This document shows positions 23,420 through 34,757 of a stretch of 64,000 bases of DNA, in pieces. Made by a program: the position numbers and the translations under genes. The notes under the pieces are model-generated. The model made no database searches. It was given only the letters and a program-made list of their open reading frames with translations, and had not been told where the DNA came from. The number at the start of each line of letters is the position of its first letter. The first letter of the stretch is position 1. Source of the DNA: Stereum hirsutum FP-91666 SS1 (lineage: Eukaryota; Basidiomycota; Agaricomycetes; Russulales; Stereaceae); the NCBI RefSeq assembly GCF_000264905.1, contig NW_006763148.1, positions 142,545 through 206,544 on the forward strand, written 5' to 3'.

Positions 23420-25264
23420 ATGCCTACTCCTGTTTTGGTCACACCCTTCAACTTTAACCGAGCTATCCGCCGTCGCCTTCCTGCTGAGGTCCTGGGCTAC
23501 ATAATGGAACTTACTACCTATTCGTCTGGCGAGTTCCCCACCATGGATCCCACGGCCGCTCCTCTTGCTTTCACCCAGGTCTGCAGCTACTGGCGCAAGG
23601 TCTCCAAATCCACGCCTTACCTGTGGTCGAGCCATGCCATCCCGAACTTCTCGCAGCCTCCAGCAGATATGGACGCGTTTCTTCGCGCAGTTGTGGCGTG
23701 GATCCTCAGAAGCGGAGGGCTGGGCTTGAAGCTCAAAGTGGAGACGGACCTGGACGACGAGGACGACGACTCGGGGAGTGTGAGGGCTCTCATGACGACA
23801 TTGATGTCCCATTCGCAGCGGTGGAAGGATGTTTATCTGGTTTCAAGTCCCGAGAAGTGGAATCCGGGATGGTCTCATTCGCTCGCCACAGCGTGTGGCA
23901 AACCTCTGCCACTCCCAAGGCTCGAGACTCTGACACTCGGTCTCCCATCCCCTGGTACCGAACTTCTTTCCATGCTCTCGAATGCCCCTCGCCTTCACTC
24001 ACTCAAGGCTCACTACCATCGCCAACACTTCCCGTTGCTCAATCTCTCATCCCTCACGCACCTCCATCTCATATCACTTTGCAACGTTGAGGCAGACACT
24101 ACTCTCCTGCCCGCCCTTCAAAGGTGTACCTCCCTCACCAGCCTCATTATTTCCTACAACCGCCTTTGGGACGCTAATGATCCCCTCGGCCGCCAATCCT
24201 ATACTGGACCCGGACACACCCTTCACCTGCCCTCCCTTCTCCATCTCGAGCTAAATCTCCTCCACTGCACCCCCATCCTCCACGCATTCTTTATCCCCAA
24301 CCTCCTCACCCTAAAACTGCGCTCCGAGAACAATGAACACCCGAATCTACGCGTCGGCTCGCTCATCTTCCCAAACGTGGAGACGTTCGAGTGTAAGCTC
24401 GAGTGCGCAAGCATACTCGACGCGTTCGTCTTTCCGGACTTGCGCCACCTGAAGTACGCGCAGTCGTACGGGTCGAGGGCGTGGCCTGCTGCGCCGAGGC
24501 TGATCACCTTGTTGAGGAACAGTGCGAATTCAACCAAGGGAGTATCTGGGGCCGGGGCGCGGATGTTCAGTTTGGACGTGAGCTGTGTCCTAGAGGGCAT
24601 GACGGTGGTCGAGATATTAGGGTTATGTCCGCAGTTGAGGGTCGCGAAGCTCAGCTCTTCGGGCGCGTCATATATTTTCTGGGCTCTTACCATGGGCGAC
24701 CCGTTCTCTGCGTTGAACTTGCTTCCCACTGTCGCTCTTCCTCCTACCTCGGCCACCGCTACCGTCACGCCCGATCCCGTCCAACAACCCCACTCCCTCT
24801 GTCCCCACCTCCGCTCGCTCTCCCTCCGCCGCCTTGGCGAAACCGCCAAACGTTGGGTTCCACGTCAAGCTCCTACGCCGGGGTTGCCAGGGATTGATTC
24901 AAGGGGCAAATGGGCGGATGTTGATGCGCAGGAGCAGTTGGCGAAAGAGATGGAGTTGTTTGAAAGCTTTGTGGGCATGGTGGGGAGTCGTGGGTGGGGC
25001 GATGATGGTGGGGATGGTGGGGACGGCGAGGAGGGAGAGGGTAGAAGTGGCGAAAGGGGAGAACGCGAAATTGGTGAAGACGAGGCTGCGGGTGCAGGTA
25101 GTGTGGTGAGGTTGATGGAGGTGAAGATGGAGGTGATGGATACGACGATGAAGATATTCAAGGATGTGCATGTGGAGGTCATGCATAGGTTGAAGGGGTA
25201 CGTCGAGAGCGGATTCGAGTGTGGTTTGGGGACTTCGTTTGGGGCAAACTCATCGGCCGTGTGA
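23420..25264 (+). CDS. F-box protein with leucine-rich repeats
   Basis: A single exon of 614 codons, rare in this window. Residues about 14-75 are an F-box-like domain: RRLPAEVLGYIMELT, AFTQVCSYWRKVSKSTPYLW. Leu-rich repeat-like segments follow (LPRLETLTLGLPSPGTELLS, LNLSSLTHLHLISLCNVEAD, LHLPSLLHLELNLLHCTPIL). The C-terminal 110 residues hold a Gly/Asp/Glu-rich linker. Proteins of this type join Skp1-cullin ubiquitin ligases and pick substrates through the repeats. They are highly expanded in Agaricomycetes and the target here is unknown. The intronless state fits a recently duplicated or retroposed member; this is inference. Long frames on the minus strand in the same span are antisense shadows. 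Confidence 0.8.
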   Translation: MPTPVLVTPFNFNRAIRRRLPAEVLGYIMELTTYSSGEFPTMDPTAAPLAFTQVCSYWRKVSKSTPYLWSSHAIPNFSQPPADMDAFLRAVVAWILRSGGLGLKLKVETDLDDEDDDSGSVRALMTTLMSHSQRWKDVYLVSSPEKWNPGWSHSLATACGKPLPLPRLETLTLGLPSPGTELLSMLSNAPRLHSLKAHYHRQHFPLLNLSSLTHLHLISLCNVEADTTLLPALQRCTSLTSLIISYNRLWDANDPLGRQSYTGPGHTLHLPSLLHLELNLLHCTPILHAFFIPNLLTLKLRSENNEHPNLRVGSLIFPNVETFECKLECASILDAFVFPDLRHLKYAQSYGSRAWPAAPRLITLLRNSANSTKGVSGAGARMFSLDVSCVLEGMTVVEILGLCPQLRVAKLSSSGASYIFWALTMGDPFSALNLLPTVALPPTSATATVTPDPVQQPHSLCPHLRSLSLRRLGETAKRWVPRQAPTPGLPGIDSRGKWADVDAQEQLAKEMELFESFVGMVGSRGWGDDGGDGGDGEEGEGRSGERGEREIGEDEAAGAGSVVRLMEVKMEVMDTTMKIFKDVHVEVMHRLKGYVESGFECGLGTSFGANSSAV

Positions 25265-25571
25265 GTACATGAAGACTTGGCCCGGAGGAGGTAAATTGTC
25301 TGTATAGATGAATGGAATAGATCGTCCGGGGATAGACGTCGGCAAGAGTATGGTGAAGGAACGATGGGGAGTGTCTGTGTGTTTCGTATCTTTTGTCGTT
25401 ATTTCCTTCTTTTTGTCCACGTACGGTTCGTATCGCGTCGGAATCTCACGTTAGAATACATCTATATTTTCCATCTGACTACTTTCCTCACAAGCATAGA
25501 ACAAAGCAACAGAGAGCGTGCAACCTCCATGACTGAACGTTCATGTACCGTTGCCACCCCCTGTAAGATAT

Positions 25572-25656
25572 GGCTCAGTGGTGCAACGATCAAGTACTCC
25601 TATCATACGGGTCTATCACCCCGCACGGAAATCCCAGTTCGACTCTGGGCTGAGTG
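25572..25656 (+). pseudogene. Degenerate tRNA-like sequence
   Basis: A GGCTCAG start pairs imperfectly with the CTGAGTG end. The T-arm is intact (CCCAG TTCGACT CTGGG) with a good B-box-like core. The D-arm is plausible, but the anticodon stem does not pair (CCTAT against CACGG). It shares the T-arm and the GG.AATCCC junction with the tRNA-like sequences at 30.6 and 56.9-57.6 kb, so it is probably a decayed copy of the same kind. Confidence 0.4.
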
Positions 25657-26657
25657 TTATAATGGTGAAGATTTCTTTTCTTCTTCTCTGAAGCTTTGAA
25701 CCGCCACACAGGCACGCGCCACATCTTCGGCACCGCCCGAAAGGCGCACGCGTGTTCGTTTTTTGTTCCTTCGCCTTCGCCTTTGTCTCCACTCTCTTTC
25801 GTCTCTCAGACGCACAGTCTCGCACAGTGCACCTCTCTGGGTGATCAGTTGATAGCTGTTTCTCACAGCCTCTGAATAACACTGGAGCAGCTGCGGCTTT
25901 GGTTTCTGTTTCCCACTAGTCGCGCTTTCGCCGGTATACTTATGTTATCGCCATGCAGAACTCCAGAACAGTGACAACACCTAACGTTGGAGGCATTTCT
26001 CTTTCTAACCAAGCCAAACCAATTTATATGTTCTATCAGAAATGCGCATCCATGAAGGTTTCTGCAAAGTTTTCAATCCTCGCTGGTCGGATGCAACACC
26101 ATGTCGGCAATTCTACATCCCGTCGTATCTGCCCGTTCGTCGACTTTCCATGTTCACGACGTCCACATCGGCACTTCCATACAAAATGTGTCCTCCGACC
26201 GATTCCGAGATGCAAGCAGCCAAGGAAGAGAATTTCTTGACCGAGAAGTCAGCACACGGCTGCGTTTTTCGCATGGCAATTAGGGGACGATCGGGATTCC
26301 GATACTCAAGGATCGTTGCTCATTATCGGTCGGTGCTTTCGGAGGTTTCTAACTATACCTGGCAGGTTGTATACCCCTGCGGTGTTCTGTGCTGATACTA
26401 TGGACGACTACTAGTGAAACTTGAGGTTCACGATCCTGTATCGCGGCTGATAAGAGGGTGTATAGAATATGAGTATCGGCGCTCACCCTTTGCGAGCAGG
26501 TTCAAAGTCCGCCGTGACGCGTCTCGCTTACTCCCGTTGCCGAGCTGCCGAGTGGCTGCTGGCCCGTCACTTGTGAACACGCAAACCAAAATGCTGCGAT
26601 GGTATGCATATTTACATCTAAGATGGCTACATATAAAATAATATAAACTATGCTTCT

Positions 26658-26773
26658 TTCATTTGGTTGCGACAGAATGTTTTAATTTCAGCGTGAACGA
26701 GCTACACGACAGACCTTACCCTCATATCAAATCACTCGAGCAGAGTGCAAGAATTCCATCGCAACCAAATGAA
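26658..26773. repeat. Inverted repeat, 15-bp perfect arms in a longer imperfect one
   Basis: TTCATTTGGTTGCGA at 26658-26672 is the reverse complement of 26759-26773. Flanks outside the arms are AT-rich and also loosely inverted. The total of about 150-200 bp resembles a small non-autonomous element, but no target duplication was identified. Confidence 0.6.
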
Positions 26774-27611
26774 GTAAATATATGTAAAGTAATATTTCAG
26801 ATTTTATGAGATTTAATGGGATGGTGTACCTTGAGTAAAATGTGCAATGGTCTCACACATAGGTGCCACCCAGCCAACTCGGTGAGTTCTCCGGTGGCCC
26901 ACGTCGAAATGACATGCGGCTTGCCCGGCAGCTTTCAAAGTCCGACAATTTGCAATGGACATCGCGCTTGGTGGGAATGCCGGTACTCATAGAATACCAG
27001 CAACTTCACGAGTTCTCATTGTGTCATGCCCTCAACCTTCCACGCTGCATAACTTGACAAAACTTTCCTTTTTCTACGGGTCATGCAGGCACAGGACATC
27101 GATCCACGGTTTCCCAGTGCGTAAAACGGAGGAGGGAACATTAGGGAAGGTCATACAGGCTCTGGTTAGTCCATAATCCAGTCATACGTGCGAAATGTAC
27201 TGACAGCGTGCAAAGTGTCGTAACGAAACAAGCATTCCACATCAAAGCGATTTACAGTCTGATAAGCTTTCTGGCGGCGGCCTCTGATTATTCCGACTTC
27301 AGCAGCTAAGAAGGCGAAACCATGGTTTAAGCTCTCGGTATTCCGAGATGGATCCATGTTTTCGAGAGCTATCGCTGGACTGTGCACAGCGGCAGGCTTC
27401 TCTGTTTCCGTCCAGGCCAGTTTTTTCGGTCGCTTTGGCTGCTTCTAGCGCTATGTAGCACGCATAAGTGCCCGACAATGTGTTATGTGTACCTTTATCG
27501 TTCAGTGACCCTGGCCAAGATAAAATCCAGATGCTCACAGAGATCCACCGCTTGAGTCTCCAGAAAACGATTGTCTTTTGATCCTAGAGTTTCGAACCTC
27601 GCTAGACCGCG

Positions 27612-30092
27612 ATGGCTGACATTACTCCAGCGTTTACCTTTGCCTTTGCTGCGGTAGCTTTGATTTATGCCTTGACTCGCTTTGTTCGTGGACGTCGCCC
27701 GCTCATTCATGGCCCACCATGCGATTCCCTCATAACTGGTAATCTAGGCCAGCTGTTCTCTGCTCCTCATGGTTTGGAATACCATGCGAGGTTCCTGAAA
27801 GAATATGGTACCGCTTTTGAGGTGTACGGGTTGTTCGGTGTAAGTGCTTGTCGACATCACTGATCAAGCCCCCAGAGAAAGAAATTGACCCATTTATCCT
27901 CACTCAGGAGAAACAACTCTTCATTGCTGACGGTCCTGCGATATCCGCGATCCTCAATAACCCCGATACATTTTTCGAGACAAAGTGTGTACACTCCCTT
28001 GTGACGTTCCACTCACCTTACTGAACATAAATACTTTCGCGAACAGTGCATTCCGAAGCCTCGCACGTCTTGTATTCGGAACGAGTCTCTTTGCAGCCAC
28101 TGGTGAGCTCACAACCGCCCTTTCGATTCTCTACAAACATTGCTGAGGAAATGCCAGGCCCCGACCACAGGAAACTTCGCAAGACACTCAATCCCATCTT
28201 CACAACCCGCCACATCAAAGATCTCCTCCCCGTCTTTCAGTCCATAGTGAATAAGCTGCGAAGTGGGCTAGCTGCGGATATCCGAGTTCGGGCCTCCTAT
28301 CCGTACGAGAAGAATGCACTCTCCGCCGAAGTGGATATGCATGATTGGATGTCGAGGACGGCGTTGGACCTCATAGGGGTCGGGGGACTGGGGCACCCGT
28401 TCAAAGCACTCGAGGGTACTCACGATCCTTATACTGACGCAGCCAGACAGCTTTTGTGTGTACCCTGTCCAGCCTTCCGTTTCTTACATCGTCGTTCTGG
28501 TGCCCCGTCCACTTACTGACATATCTTTATTTGACGCGCGCTCGACGTTAAAACAAAGACCGGCCATCGCTGATATCGGGATCGTCACGCCCTTCCTCCA
28601 CATCCTCATGAAACTCGGGCCCGCAGCCTTGCGCCGGTACATGGTCAACACGATATCTCTTCGGGCCGTCCAGACGTGCAAGAGCGTGGTCGATATCATG
28701 GACTCGACGGCGAACCATATCTTTGGGCGGAAGAAGGACACCGTATCCAGAGTGCTGGCAGATCCGGACGCCAAGGTTGAGGAGGAGCTCAAAGATGTGC
28801 TGAGTCTTATGTGTGAGTAGTGGCATCAACGGTAATTTTCGAGTGGTAGGTTCGTGTGGCTAACGGTCATGTTACGTGTGCAGTGGCGTCGAATATGAAG
28901 GATCCGCGCTTGAGTGACGAAGAGATGATTGCTCAGATGAGGTCAGTTTTTCCTTCTGCAATCCTCGTTCCACCATTTTAGTTTGTTTTCTGCTCTATCG
29001 TGATACTGACTTATAACACCGGACGCCTATAGCACCCTCATCCTGGCCGCATTAGACACAACGTCCGGTACCCTGGTCCACATATTACAAGAGCTCTCTA
29101 TCCATCCCGAAGCCCAAGATCGTCTGCGACAAGAGATCGCCGAAGCTCAACTTGCGCAAGGAAGTGAAGACCTTGATTTCGATACGTTGGATGGTCTGCC
29201 GTACCTCGATGCGATAGTCGCGGAAGTTCTCCGTCTGTAAGTGATGTTGCCGTCGCCAAATCTGACTGCTAGATATTCACAAAACGTGTTTCGTATTCCA
29301 TAGACATCCGTCTGCAGCGTTCATGTCCCGCACGTGAGCTCCTCACCTTCCTTCCCTTTCTAATGTCGTGCTAATCTAGAACTCTCATGTTCGATTTGCA
29401 GATCCCAAGCTCCCTTCGTCCTCCCACTCGGAACCCCTGTCCCCTCCTCTCGTGCCGCAGGCGCCCCTCTCGTCGATTCACTTCCCCTCCCCGCCGGAAC
29501 GACAATCTATCTCTCCACCCAAGGCATAAACCGCGATCCTCGTATCTGGGGTCCGGATGCGGACGTGTTCAGGCCTGACCGGTGGTTGAATCTCGAAGGA
29601 GAGGGCAAGGAGGGAGATCGGGAGAGTTTGCGGAAGGCCAGGAAGCAGATCCCGAGTCTGTGGAACTCCATGTGAGTGGCTTACTTTTATGGAGTATGGG
29701 TTCGTCTGCGGCTTGTGTATAGGACTGATTTGTGCTTCTTCCCTTCGAAAGACTGTCGTTCTCCGCTGGACCGAGGGGATGTATCGGATTCAAGTTTGCG
29801 TTGGTTGAGATGAGTACGTCAGCTTCCCTATTCCTTTTCCCTACATCCGCGTTCCACCGGAACGTCTTTTCTACTCACCTATATAAGTCACTCATTGACG
29901 GGTATATATTTTCTCTTACGATTCACAGAAGTAGTGCTCGCTGCTATCATTCCCTCGTTCCGCTTCAAGCCCTCAGAGACCGCGATCGAGTGGCACCTCA
30001 GCATCACGCAGGCGCCACATGTGAAAGGACCGAAGGGAGGGACGAGAATACCGGGGCTTCCGTTAGTCGTCGAGGTCATTAGCGACGTGTAG
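27612..30092 (+). CDS. Cytochrome P450 monooxygenase
   Basis: Eleven exons fit with matching phases (27612-27839, 27908-27984, 28047-28102, 28158-28455, 28559-28812, 28884-28941, 29033-29236, 29304-29333, 29402-29671, 29752-29813, 29929-30092), giving 566 residues. An N-terminal anchor (AFTFAFAAVALIYALTRFV) is followed by a proline hinge. The I-helix reads LILAALDTTSG. The ExxR motif is in DAIVAEVLRLHPSAAF. The PERF-type segment is FRPDRW, and the heme loop FSAGPRGCIG carries the cysteine ligand. It is an ER-bound oxygenase needing P450 reductase. The family within the fungal CYP system and the substrate cannot be told from sequence alone. No terpene synthase, polyketide synthase or other pathway enzyme is next to it. 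The usual AGADTT of the I-helix is AALDTT here. Confidence 0.85.
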
Positions 30093-30641
30093 AGGAGAGG
30101 TTCTGTGAGTTGTATGATCACGAGCATCGCGAGTTGAGCGTGTACGGATACTCCGTGAGTCGGGTTAACCTTTCCTGTGGTCTTTGAGAGACTGACAAAG
30201 ATATACCTACAGCCTTCATGTAATCATAGTACGAAGCAGAACTAGAGCTCGGGATGTTCCCGGGCGGCACTCCTATAGACTGAATGGACATAAAGTCCAC
30301 ACCGTGCAATGTCAGAGATAAGTACGGCTCGGTCGAAGAGATGAGGCCTTTGACTGAGAAACAGATGCAAGAGAACTCTTGGAGAAATGCTGGGGAGACG
30401 GCTCGGAACTGGGCTGACACTTTGACTTCTTTTCAAGCGTCGTCTACTCATGAAGATATCTCTCTGCGGTCCTTTATTCACGCCGATGACATCGACGCTT
30501 CTTTCAACGGATATTTTTGTGCTCGGAAGTTGGGCCACACCGGTCCAAGTCACGTCACTCATACCTGTACAAATCAAATACTCTTCCTCGAGGCGTCCTC
30601 GCATTGTTCTCCAACAGCAAAGGTGATCAAGGTAATAGTAT

Positions 30642-30743
30642 GGCTCGGTAGCGTAACGGTCAACGCGCCTACACATTATGGGACAAGGTGCGTGCTCCAT
30701 TACCGTTAACGTAGGAGATCCCAGTTCGACTCTAGGCCGAGCT
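30642..30743 (+). tRNA. tRNA-like sequence with a large anticodon-arm insert, copy 1
   Basis: GGCTCGG pairs with CCGAGCT (last pair G-U). The D-arm is GCG...CGC with an AACGGT loop, as in Glu/Asp-type tRNAs. The stem CCTAC/GTAGG closes a loop of 38 nt, and the T-arm is CCCAG TTCGACT CTAGG with one mismatch. The loop would be 7 nt plus an intron of about 31 nt. The base in position 33 is C, not the universal U, so no anticodon can be assigned. It may be a tRNA pseudogene or tRNA-derived element rather than a working tRNA. Confidence 0.4.
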
Positions 30744-30898
30744 GATCTCTCGCGGTATTTCCAACGGAGATTTTGTGTTCGGGATAGGTTGGACTATGCG
30801 GCTCGCAGTCGCGCCACTCATACCTGCACAAACTAAACATTATCTTCATGGGGCCCTTCATTGTTCTCCAACAACGAGGGTGATTGAGATATTGGTAT

Positions 30899-30997
30899 GG
30901 CTCGGTAGCGTAACGGTCAACGCGCCTATACATGGTGAACAATGTTTCCTCCAATCCCTTCCACGTAGGAGATCCCAGTTCGACTCTGGGCCGAGCT
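30899..30997 (+). tRNA. tRNA-like sequence with a large anticodon-arm insert, copy 2
   Basis: It has the same cloverleaf as copy 1: GGCTCGG/CCGAGCT, D-arm GCG/CGC, stem CCTAT/GTAGG (one G-U), and a T-arm CCCAG TTCGACT CTGGG that pairs fully. The anticodon-arm insert differs from copy 1 in sequence. Position 33 is again C, so the anticodon is not assignable. That the stems keep pairing while the insert diverges hints at constraint or a recent split. Confidence 0.4.
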
Positions 30998-31353
30998 GGC
31001 TCTCAGAGTCAGAAATCAGTTTTGCGTGAGGAGCAGGTACTGAAGTAATAGAAAGATCGAGGCGAAGAACGAAGACGACGGGGGACGTAGGGAGCTGTGA
31101 CCAGAACGAATGTCGCAGTTTGTGCTATACAATCGTATCTTGAAGAGTATCGCTCCAAGGTTCAAGTTCAACATATGATACAGATTTCAAGTTGCATTGT
31201 TTGTGAGTGTACATACAAAGAAATAATCATACAAAGCATTGGTGAGGAAGGTTCATGACAAGCGGCGACGAGAGGAAGTTACATAGTTGTCACGTTCATG
31301 GAGTGACACATATCAAGCAGGGTGAGAGGAAGGGACGGTCTGCGGAAAAGCAT

Positions 31354-32227
31354 CTATGAGGGGTACGACTCCGTCCTAGAGATGTTGCCGCAAGCAATCC
31401 TCGTGTCCGTAACAGCATCGTGGATGACGACGGAACGGCCCGCGATGGAGTACGAGTAGTTGCCGGTGATCCTAACTGCACAATGCCCACAACAAGTCAG
31501 CATAAAGATCCCGGTCAGCGTGCAAAAACTGACGGCGACTTACGATAATGATCGAGGATCTCCCTGCCCGGCATGATCCCGTCCAGCGTCGTCAACAGAC
31601 CGTACTTTCCACTCAGGTCACCAGTCTGGAACGTGCTGAGATTGCCGCTCGTGGGGTGGTAGAGGCGATTGAAGGAAGGACCTTCCGAGGCGGGAGCTGA
31701 AGTGACGTTCGACTGGAGAGGTTGTGTGCCGTTGGCTTTGAATGGGTCAAGATGGGCTCCGGCGGAATTGCAAGTAGTATCGTTGGCGGAGATTGTGTTT
31801 TCGTGGATGTGGTAGGCTGGATAGGACAAAGATCGATTAGCGACAAACACCCCGACGTGAGTGTTCATAAATCGAGGGAATACTCACCAAAGATGTTGTT
31901 CGTCGAGCTTAGCCCACCAGGGAAACCAAACTTGATCACCAACGTCGTCAAGTTCGCCAACCCACTGTGGCCCTTCAACTCTCTAAAATGGAAGTACGCC
32001 CCCTCCTTGTTCAATACTTTCGCCCTCGGCCCATTCGAGAAGGTCGCGGTGGCATAGGCGTCTTCGAGCGCTGGGTCAGCGGCGATGGCTTTGAGGATGG
32101 GGTCGGTGTACGCTGCGATGGAGGCGTTGACGGAGTCGGTGGCGTTGGTGTTGGGGATGAATGCACGCGGAAGGGAGATCGCGGAGGATAGAGCGATCGA
32201 GGAGATGAGGAAAGTAGGGAGTAACAT
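31354..32227 (-). CDS. Secreted Cu-type superoxide dismutase-like protein
   Basis: Three exons (32227-31888, 31816-31544, 31475-31354) give 244 residues. A signal peptide MLLPTFLISSIALSSAISLP opens the protein. The SOD beta-barrel shows the copper ligands YHIHEN and AHLDPF, then the GDLSGKYG turn, and RSVVIHDAV with the last His. This is the pattern of fungal extracellular SODs of the Cu-only group, which lack part of the zinc site and electrostatic loop. I see one His (YHP) and the Asp of GDLSG where zinc ligands would be, so zinc loss is not certain. Such enzymes turn superoxide into peroxide at the cell surface. No GPI-type tail is seen, as the protein ends RTESYPS. A TATA-like element lies about 85 bp upstream. 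Confidence 0.75.
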
Positions 32228-34757
32228 GTTGGACGGATAGACGCTGGGAGTGGGTGGTGGACTACTTGAGGAGCTTGGCGTGTAGAAAGGATGCTCTGGA
32301 AAAGGGGAATATATAGCTTGCGCCGACGCGGCTGATCCTCCACCGCGGCAAACAGCGCAAAACACGGCGTCATTGGATGGCGGGGACAGCGCCGACGATG
32401 AGCGCAAAAATGACGCATGGACGGTACGAGCGCGATGACGAGCGGCCAAACATAGCAGGATGTCTCGCGCGGGGATGTCTCAAAATCGACGATGCGGGAA
32501 AGGCCCCAATAGGGGCACGCACGACACAACCGATTCAGTCCCTATTTTTGCTTCCGGAACGAGCACTGGAAGTTGGGACTTGGAAGGATGCCAGCGTAGC
32601 TACTTGTGGACGCTATCGTCTACTGGCGAGCAGGTTGAAGGATGAACTAAAATATACATCCATACCATAGTATATCTTCAGCGAAATATCGTAGTTTGAC
32701 AAGTGACGTATTAGAGTACAAGGCAGGTTGAAGAAGCGATGAAAGGGGAGGACAGAGAGGGGATATGGCGCGCCATCTATTCAAACATTCGAACCCGTGG
32801 ACCAAGGGATCCAGTATACAGTAGCACACTCCTTCCTTCTGTTCTTTCTCAGTCCCTCAAGTCGGAAACTGTCCTGGGGATACCTTCAGAGTTGGCATAT
32901 GCAACGAGGATTCGTATAGATCGTTGAAGGGCAGCCCAGAAGTACGCGGCGATGGCCCATCGAAAGGGCTGTCGTTAGAAATAGCTTCCAGGTGTCCCCT
33001 ATGCAGTCCTTCATTGATCCATTGGCATAGAAAACTTAAGCTGAAGATACGCATGCGTCGACGAGAGATTGAAGACCGATAATAGCAGGGCCATGGAAGT
33101 GAGAAGGGAGGGAGGAAGTTGGGAGGAAGAATGGACGTTAGAGATGTCCGCCACTCTGCGACTCGGACGTGGCGCGGATTTGTCCGGGTGGGTTGCCGGG
33201 AGTCTGGCGAGCTAAAGTGGCGTCGACTCCTTCGTTGAACTGGTTCAACTCTTCTGTTTGTCTCGCTTTCAAGCTGGCGGACTCTTCGGCTCATATATTT
33301 CGTTTTTCTTTCCCGTGCCATAGCCTCTCATTCCTCGATGGGTATCTTACTCAGAAGCTGCTATCGGCTCAAGAATGTACTGTAGCGCCGTGTTACAGCT
33401 CTTCTGTCCGAGTCGTTGAAGCACGGTCACGCCGTTCAGGCCTGGCCCGGAAGTGCAATGGCTTCAATTCGTAAATATACGAGATTCACTCAGACATGTA
33501 GCGCGAGCACGGCGGTTTCCTAGGGTCGCCTTCAGAGTGGGCATGCTTGAATTGGATGAGGTATCTTCGACGAGCTCGCACCAGGACGAGGAATTGGCCA
33601 AAGAGGAACGCGCTGAGGAAGATGACATTATTAGGAGCGATGCTCGAGATAGTGAACCTTTGGGTGGAGAAGGTCGATCTTGTGGTGTCAAAACCTCCTC
33701 CTCCTGAGGAGAAAAAGGAGCAGGATGGGAAAAAAGAGAGTGATTGACCCGTTTCCTACCTTGTCACTTATACGATCCTCCCCTAACGACCAATTCAACA
33801 GGAATCGAGGCAGACGAGACGGCCGGTTCAGCAGAAGACGAGGAAGACGAAGATGGTATGGAAGGAAGGATGAGCACAGTGAGATGTGATGCATGTGCAG
33901 GTGTCCTTGAATATTGCCCTACATTGTCGTTGTCGTTGTGTTGACTTCACTAGAAAGATGCATGGGATGATGAGCGTTCTCTCTAGAAATGTTGGTCATT
34001 GCGATACTTGACCTTCAACCCAGTTATAGAGAACTGAGACGCGGCGTATCGCATTTGTCTTGTCACAAAGTCATCACCGTAGCGAAAACCAAATGGACCA
34101 GAACAACAAGCGGAAGTAGAACGGTCACCCTCTCACAAAGGCACCGCAGACGAGTCGAATGAAATAATGGATACATCGGCGAAATAAGTCAATGAGCGAA
34201 TCAAGTATGTATTTACTGATGAGTGGGTGAGTACGTGAGGAGGTGAGCGGGAATGCGGAGGCACGTATCGAAAGCGAGCAGCGAAGGGGGAAGGGGGAGG
34301 TCAGTACGGAGATGAGCCCGAACGTACGTGGAAGCCGAAAACGGGAACTGGAACTAAAAGCTCGGGGTGGTCAATGAAAGGTGAGGACTAGTAACGCTAT
34401 CGTTCATAGTGAGATATAGAACCTAGAACGAGTGGGGATAGAGTAAAATAAAAGAGAAAGAGAAGATGAGGCGGAGAAAACAAGGAGATGGGAAAAAGAG
34501 AGGACGTGACGTGGCGTACGAACCCAAACGTAAATGCGAAAGAGAAACGGGGAGCGGAGAACAGAAAGGAGAGACGTGAGTGTATAAACCTAAGCCCGTA
34601 AGCATAACCGTAAGTGCGAAGATGAACCTGTCGAGAAGAGATAAGCAAAATACCACAAACTGAGATCCACGCAGAACACAGGAAACCCGTTCAAGAAGTA
34701 CAGAAGTGAAGTGCCGAATACTGATGGTGAAAGGTGAAACAGGGTGGATGGGGTTGA
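32228..34757. other. 2.5 kb without a clear gene
   Basis: The promoter of the SOD-like gene occupies the first few hundred bases. An acidic frame at 33541-33707 (MLELDEVSSTSSHQDEELAK) and an Asp/Glu-rich frame near 33800-33860 (ADETAGSAEDEEDEDG) could be exons of a small gene, but I could not join them. Bases 34190-34750 are purine-rich on the plus strand, with many GAGA runs. Confidence 0.35.
32309..32315 (-). promoter_or_regulatory. TATA-like element of the SOD-like gene
   Basis: TATATAT on the minus strand, about 82 bp upstream of the ATG at 32227, at a normal distance for a short leader. The region between is pyrimidine-biased on the coding strand. Confidence 0.5.

Larger units (their letters stand above)
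25265..27611. other. 2.3 kb without a supported protein gene
   Basis: It contains a degenerate tRNA-like sequence at 25572-25656 and an inverted repeat at 26658-26773, both listed. Frames at 25950-26400 are short and overlap each other with no family features. From 26860 to 27610 I see nothing convincing. Confidence 0.4.
30502..31013 (+). repeat. Tandem duplication, two units of about 256 bp
   Basis: Copy one (from about 30502) and copy two (from about 30758) share CAACGGA, ACTCATACCTG, CATTGTTCTCCAACA and TATGGCTCGGTAGCG in the same order. The tRNA-like part is nearly identical in its first 31 bases and its last 30. The 5' flanks are more diverged and the anticodon-arm inserts differ. Confidence 0.7.
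30093..31353. other. P450-SOD spacer with a tandem duplication carrying tRNA-like sequences
   Basis: This is a tail-to-tail region between the P450 (+) and the SOD-like gene (-). Two copies of a unit of about 256 bp lie at about 30502-30757 and 30758-31013, each with one tRNA-like sequence. The rest shows no gene. Confidence 0.5.

Noticed and set aside
24223..24849. 208-codon minus-strand frame
   Set aside because: Antisense to the F-box gene, which has clear domain features in its own frame.
27612..32227. Secondary-metabolite gene cluster around the P450
   Set aside because: No terpene synthase, polyketide synthase, NRPS, methyltransferase or transporter lies next to the P450. The SOD-like gene alone does not make a cluster.
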